The position numbers were made by a program, and so were the translations under genes. DNA of 64,000 bases from Brugia malayi (Eukaryota > Nematoda > Chromadorea > Rhabditida > Onchocercidae): NCBI RefSeq assembly GCF_000002995.4, contig NW_025062475.1:1116001-1180000 (forward strand), in the 5' to 3' direction. Shown here piece after piece: positions 63,665 to 64,000 of this stretch. Every line of letters starts with the position of its first letter. Positions within the stretch are counted from its first letter, which is position 1. The notes under the pieces were generated by a model, which was not told the DNA's origin, made no database searches, and saw only the letters and a list, made by a program, of their open reading frames with translations.

Positions 63665-64000
63665 CTATAATTAAATATTATTAATTTTTAATAAATTCTG
63701 AAATCATTTATTTCAAAAATTTTGCCGGAAATTTGCCGAAAATATGAAAAAAAAAAAAAAAAAAAAGAGAAGAAAAGAAAAAAGCAAATAATGAAGAGAA
63801 AATTTTTATTTCTTATCAACATTTACCATTATTAGCAATCCAACAAGAAATTAAATTCAACTTTTAGGTGAAAATTTTTTGACTATATTATTGCTATTGA
63901 TAAGTAGTACTTATAAGACGTATGAAATATCACGTGAATCACGTGTATTCTTGATGGTACAATGATTTTTATTCTCTCTTTTTCTTCCTTTTTTTTTATC

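Noticed and set aside
63789..63830. Minus-strand CWIANN-like peptide ahead of a GTAAAT donor
   Set aside because: It looks like a lectin-domain fragment, but its phase does not match the next exon (63664) and the frame has no supporting acceptor within view.

Overview
This window looks like nuclear DNA of a nematode. It is extremely AT-rich and packed with A and T runs of 10-25 bases and with microsatellites. The genes are split into short exons with GT...AG introns ending in the nematode-type TTTCAG or TTTTAG. Several start codons lie a few bases after such an acceptor with no visible upstream exon, as expected for spliced-leader trans-splicing. Gene content agrees: a lamin-like cytoplasmic intermediate filament of the B type, a small MSP-domain sperm protein and a multi-C-type-lectin protein. 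I cannot name the species. A parasitic (possibly clade III) nematode is a guess from the composition and the long introns.

Layout. 1-2973 is non-coding. 3062-20520 (+) is an intermediate filament gene (ifb-1-like) with two alternative first exons about 10 kb apart (3062-3140 and 13131-13236). Both end in the same phase and can splice to the common exon at 13559. 20521-25916 is repeat-containing intergenic DNA that ends in an unusually GC-rich patch (about 25140-25440). 25986-30820 (+) encodes a ZDHHC6-like palmitoyltransferase in nine exons. 30821-34998 is intergenic. 34999-48923 (+) is a five-exon gene with an 8.4-kb first intron, encoding a 273-residue soluble protein that resembles the ETX/MTX2 (aerolysin-type) beta-sheet fold. 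48924-51259 is the convergent intergenic gap. From 51260 to the right edge (-) lies a 20-exon, 5'-incomplete gene for a single-pass membrane protein with at least five C-type lectin-like domains. One of its introns holds a complete two-exon MSP-domain gene on the opposite strand (53929-54497).

The genes do not form a pathway or an operon. They cover the cytoskeleton (intermediate filament), ER/Golgi lipid modification (DHHC), a possible membrane-active or storage fold (ETX/MTX2-like), cell-surface recognition (lectin domains) and sperm motility or cytosol (MSP domain). Exon boundaries below were chosen by hand from reading-frame continuity, splice sites and family similarity. Every proposed junction is in frame except one in the lectin gene near 63300, which is reported as a finding. 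I recognised no tRNA, rRNA, CRISPR array or intact transposon.
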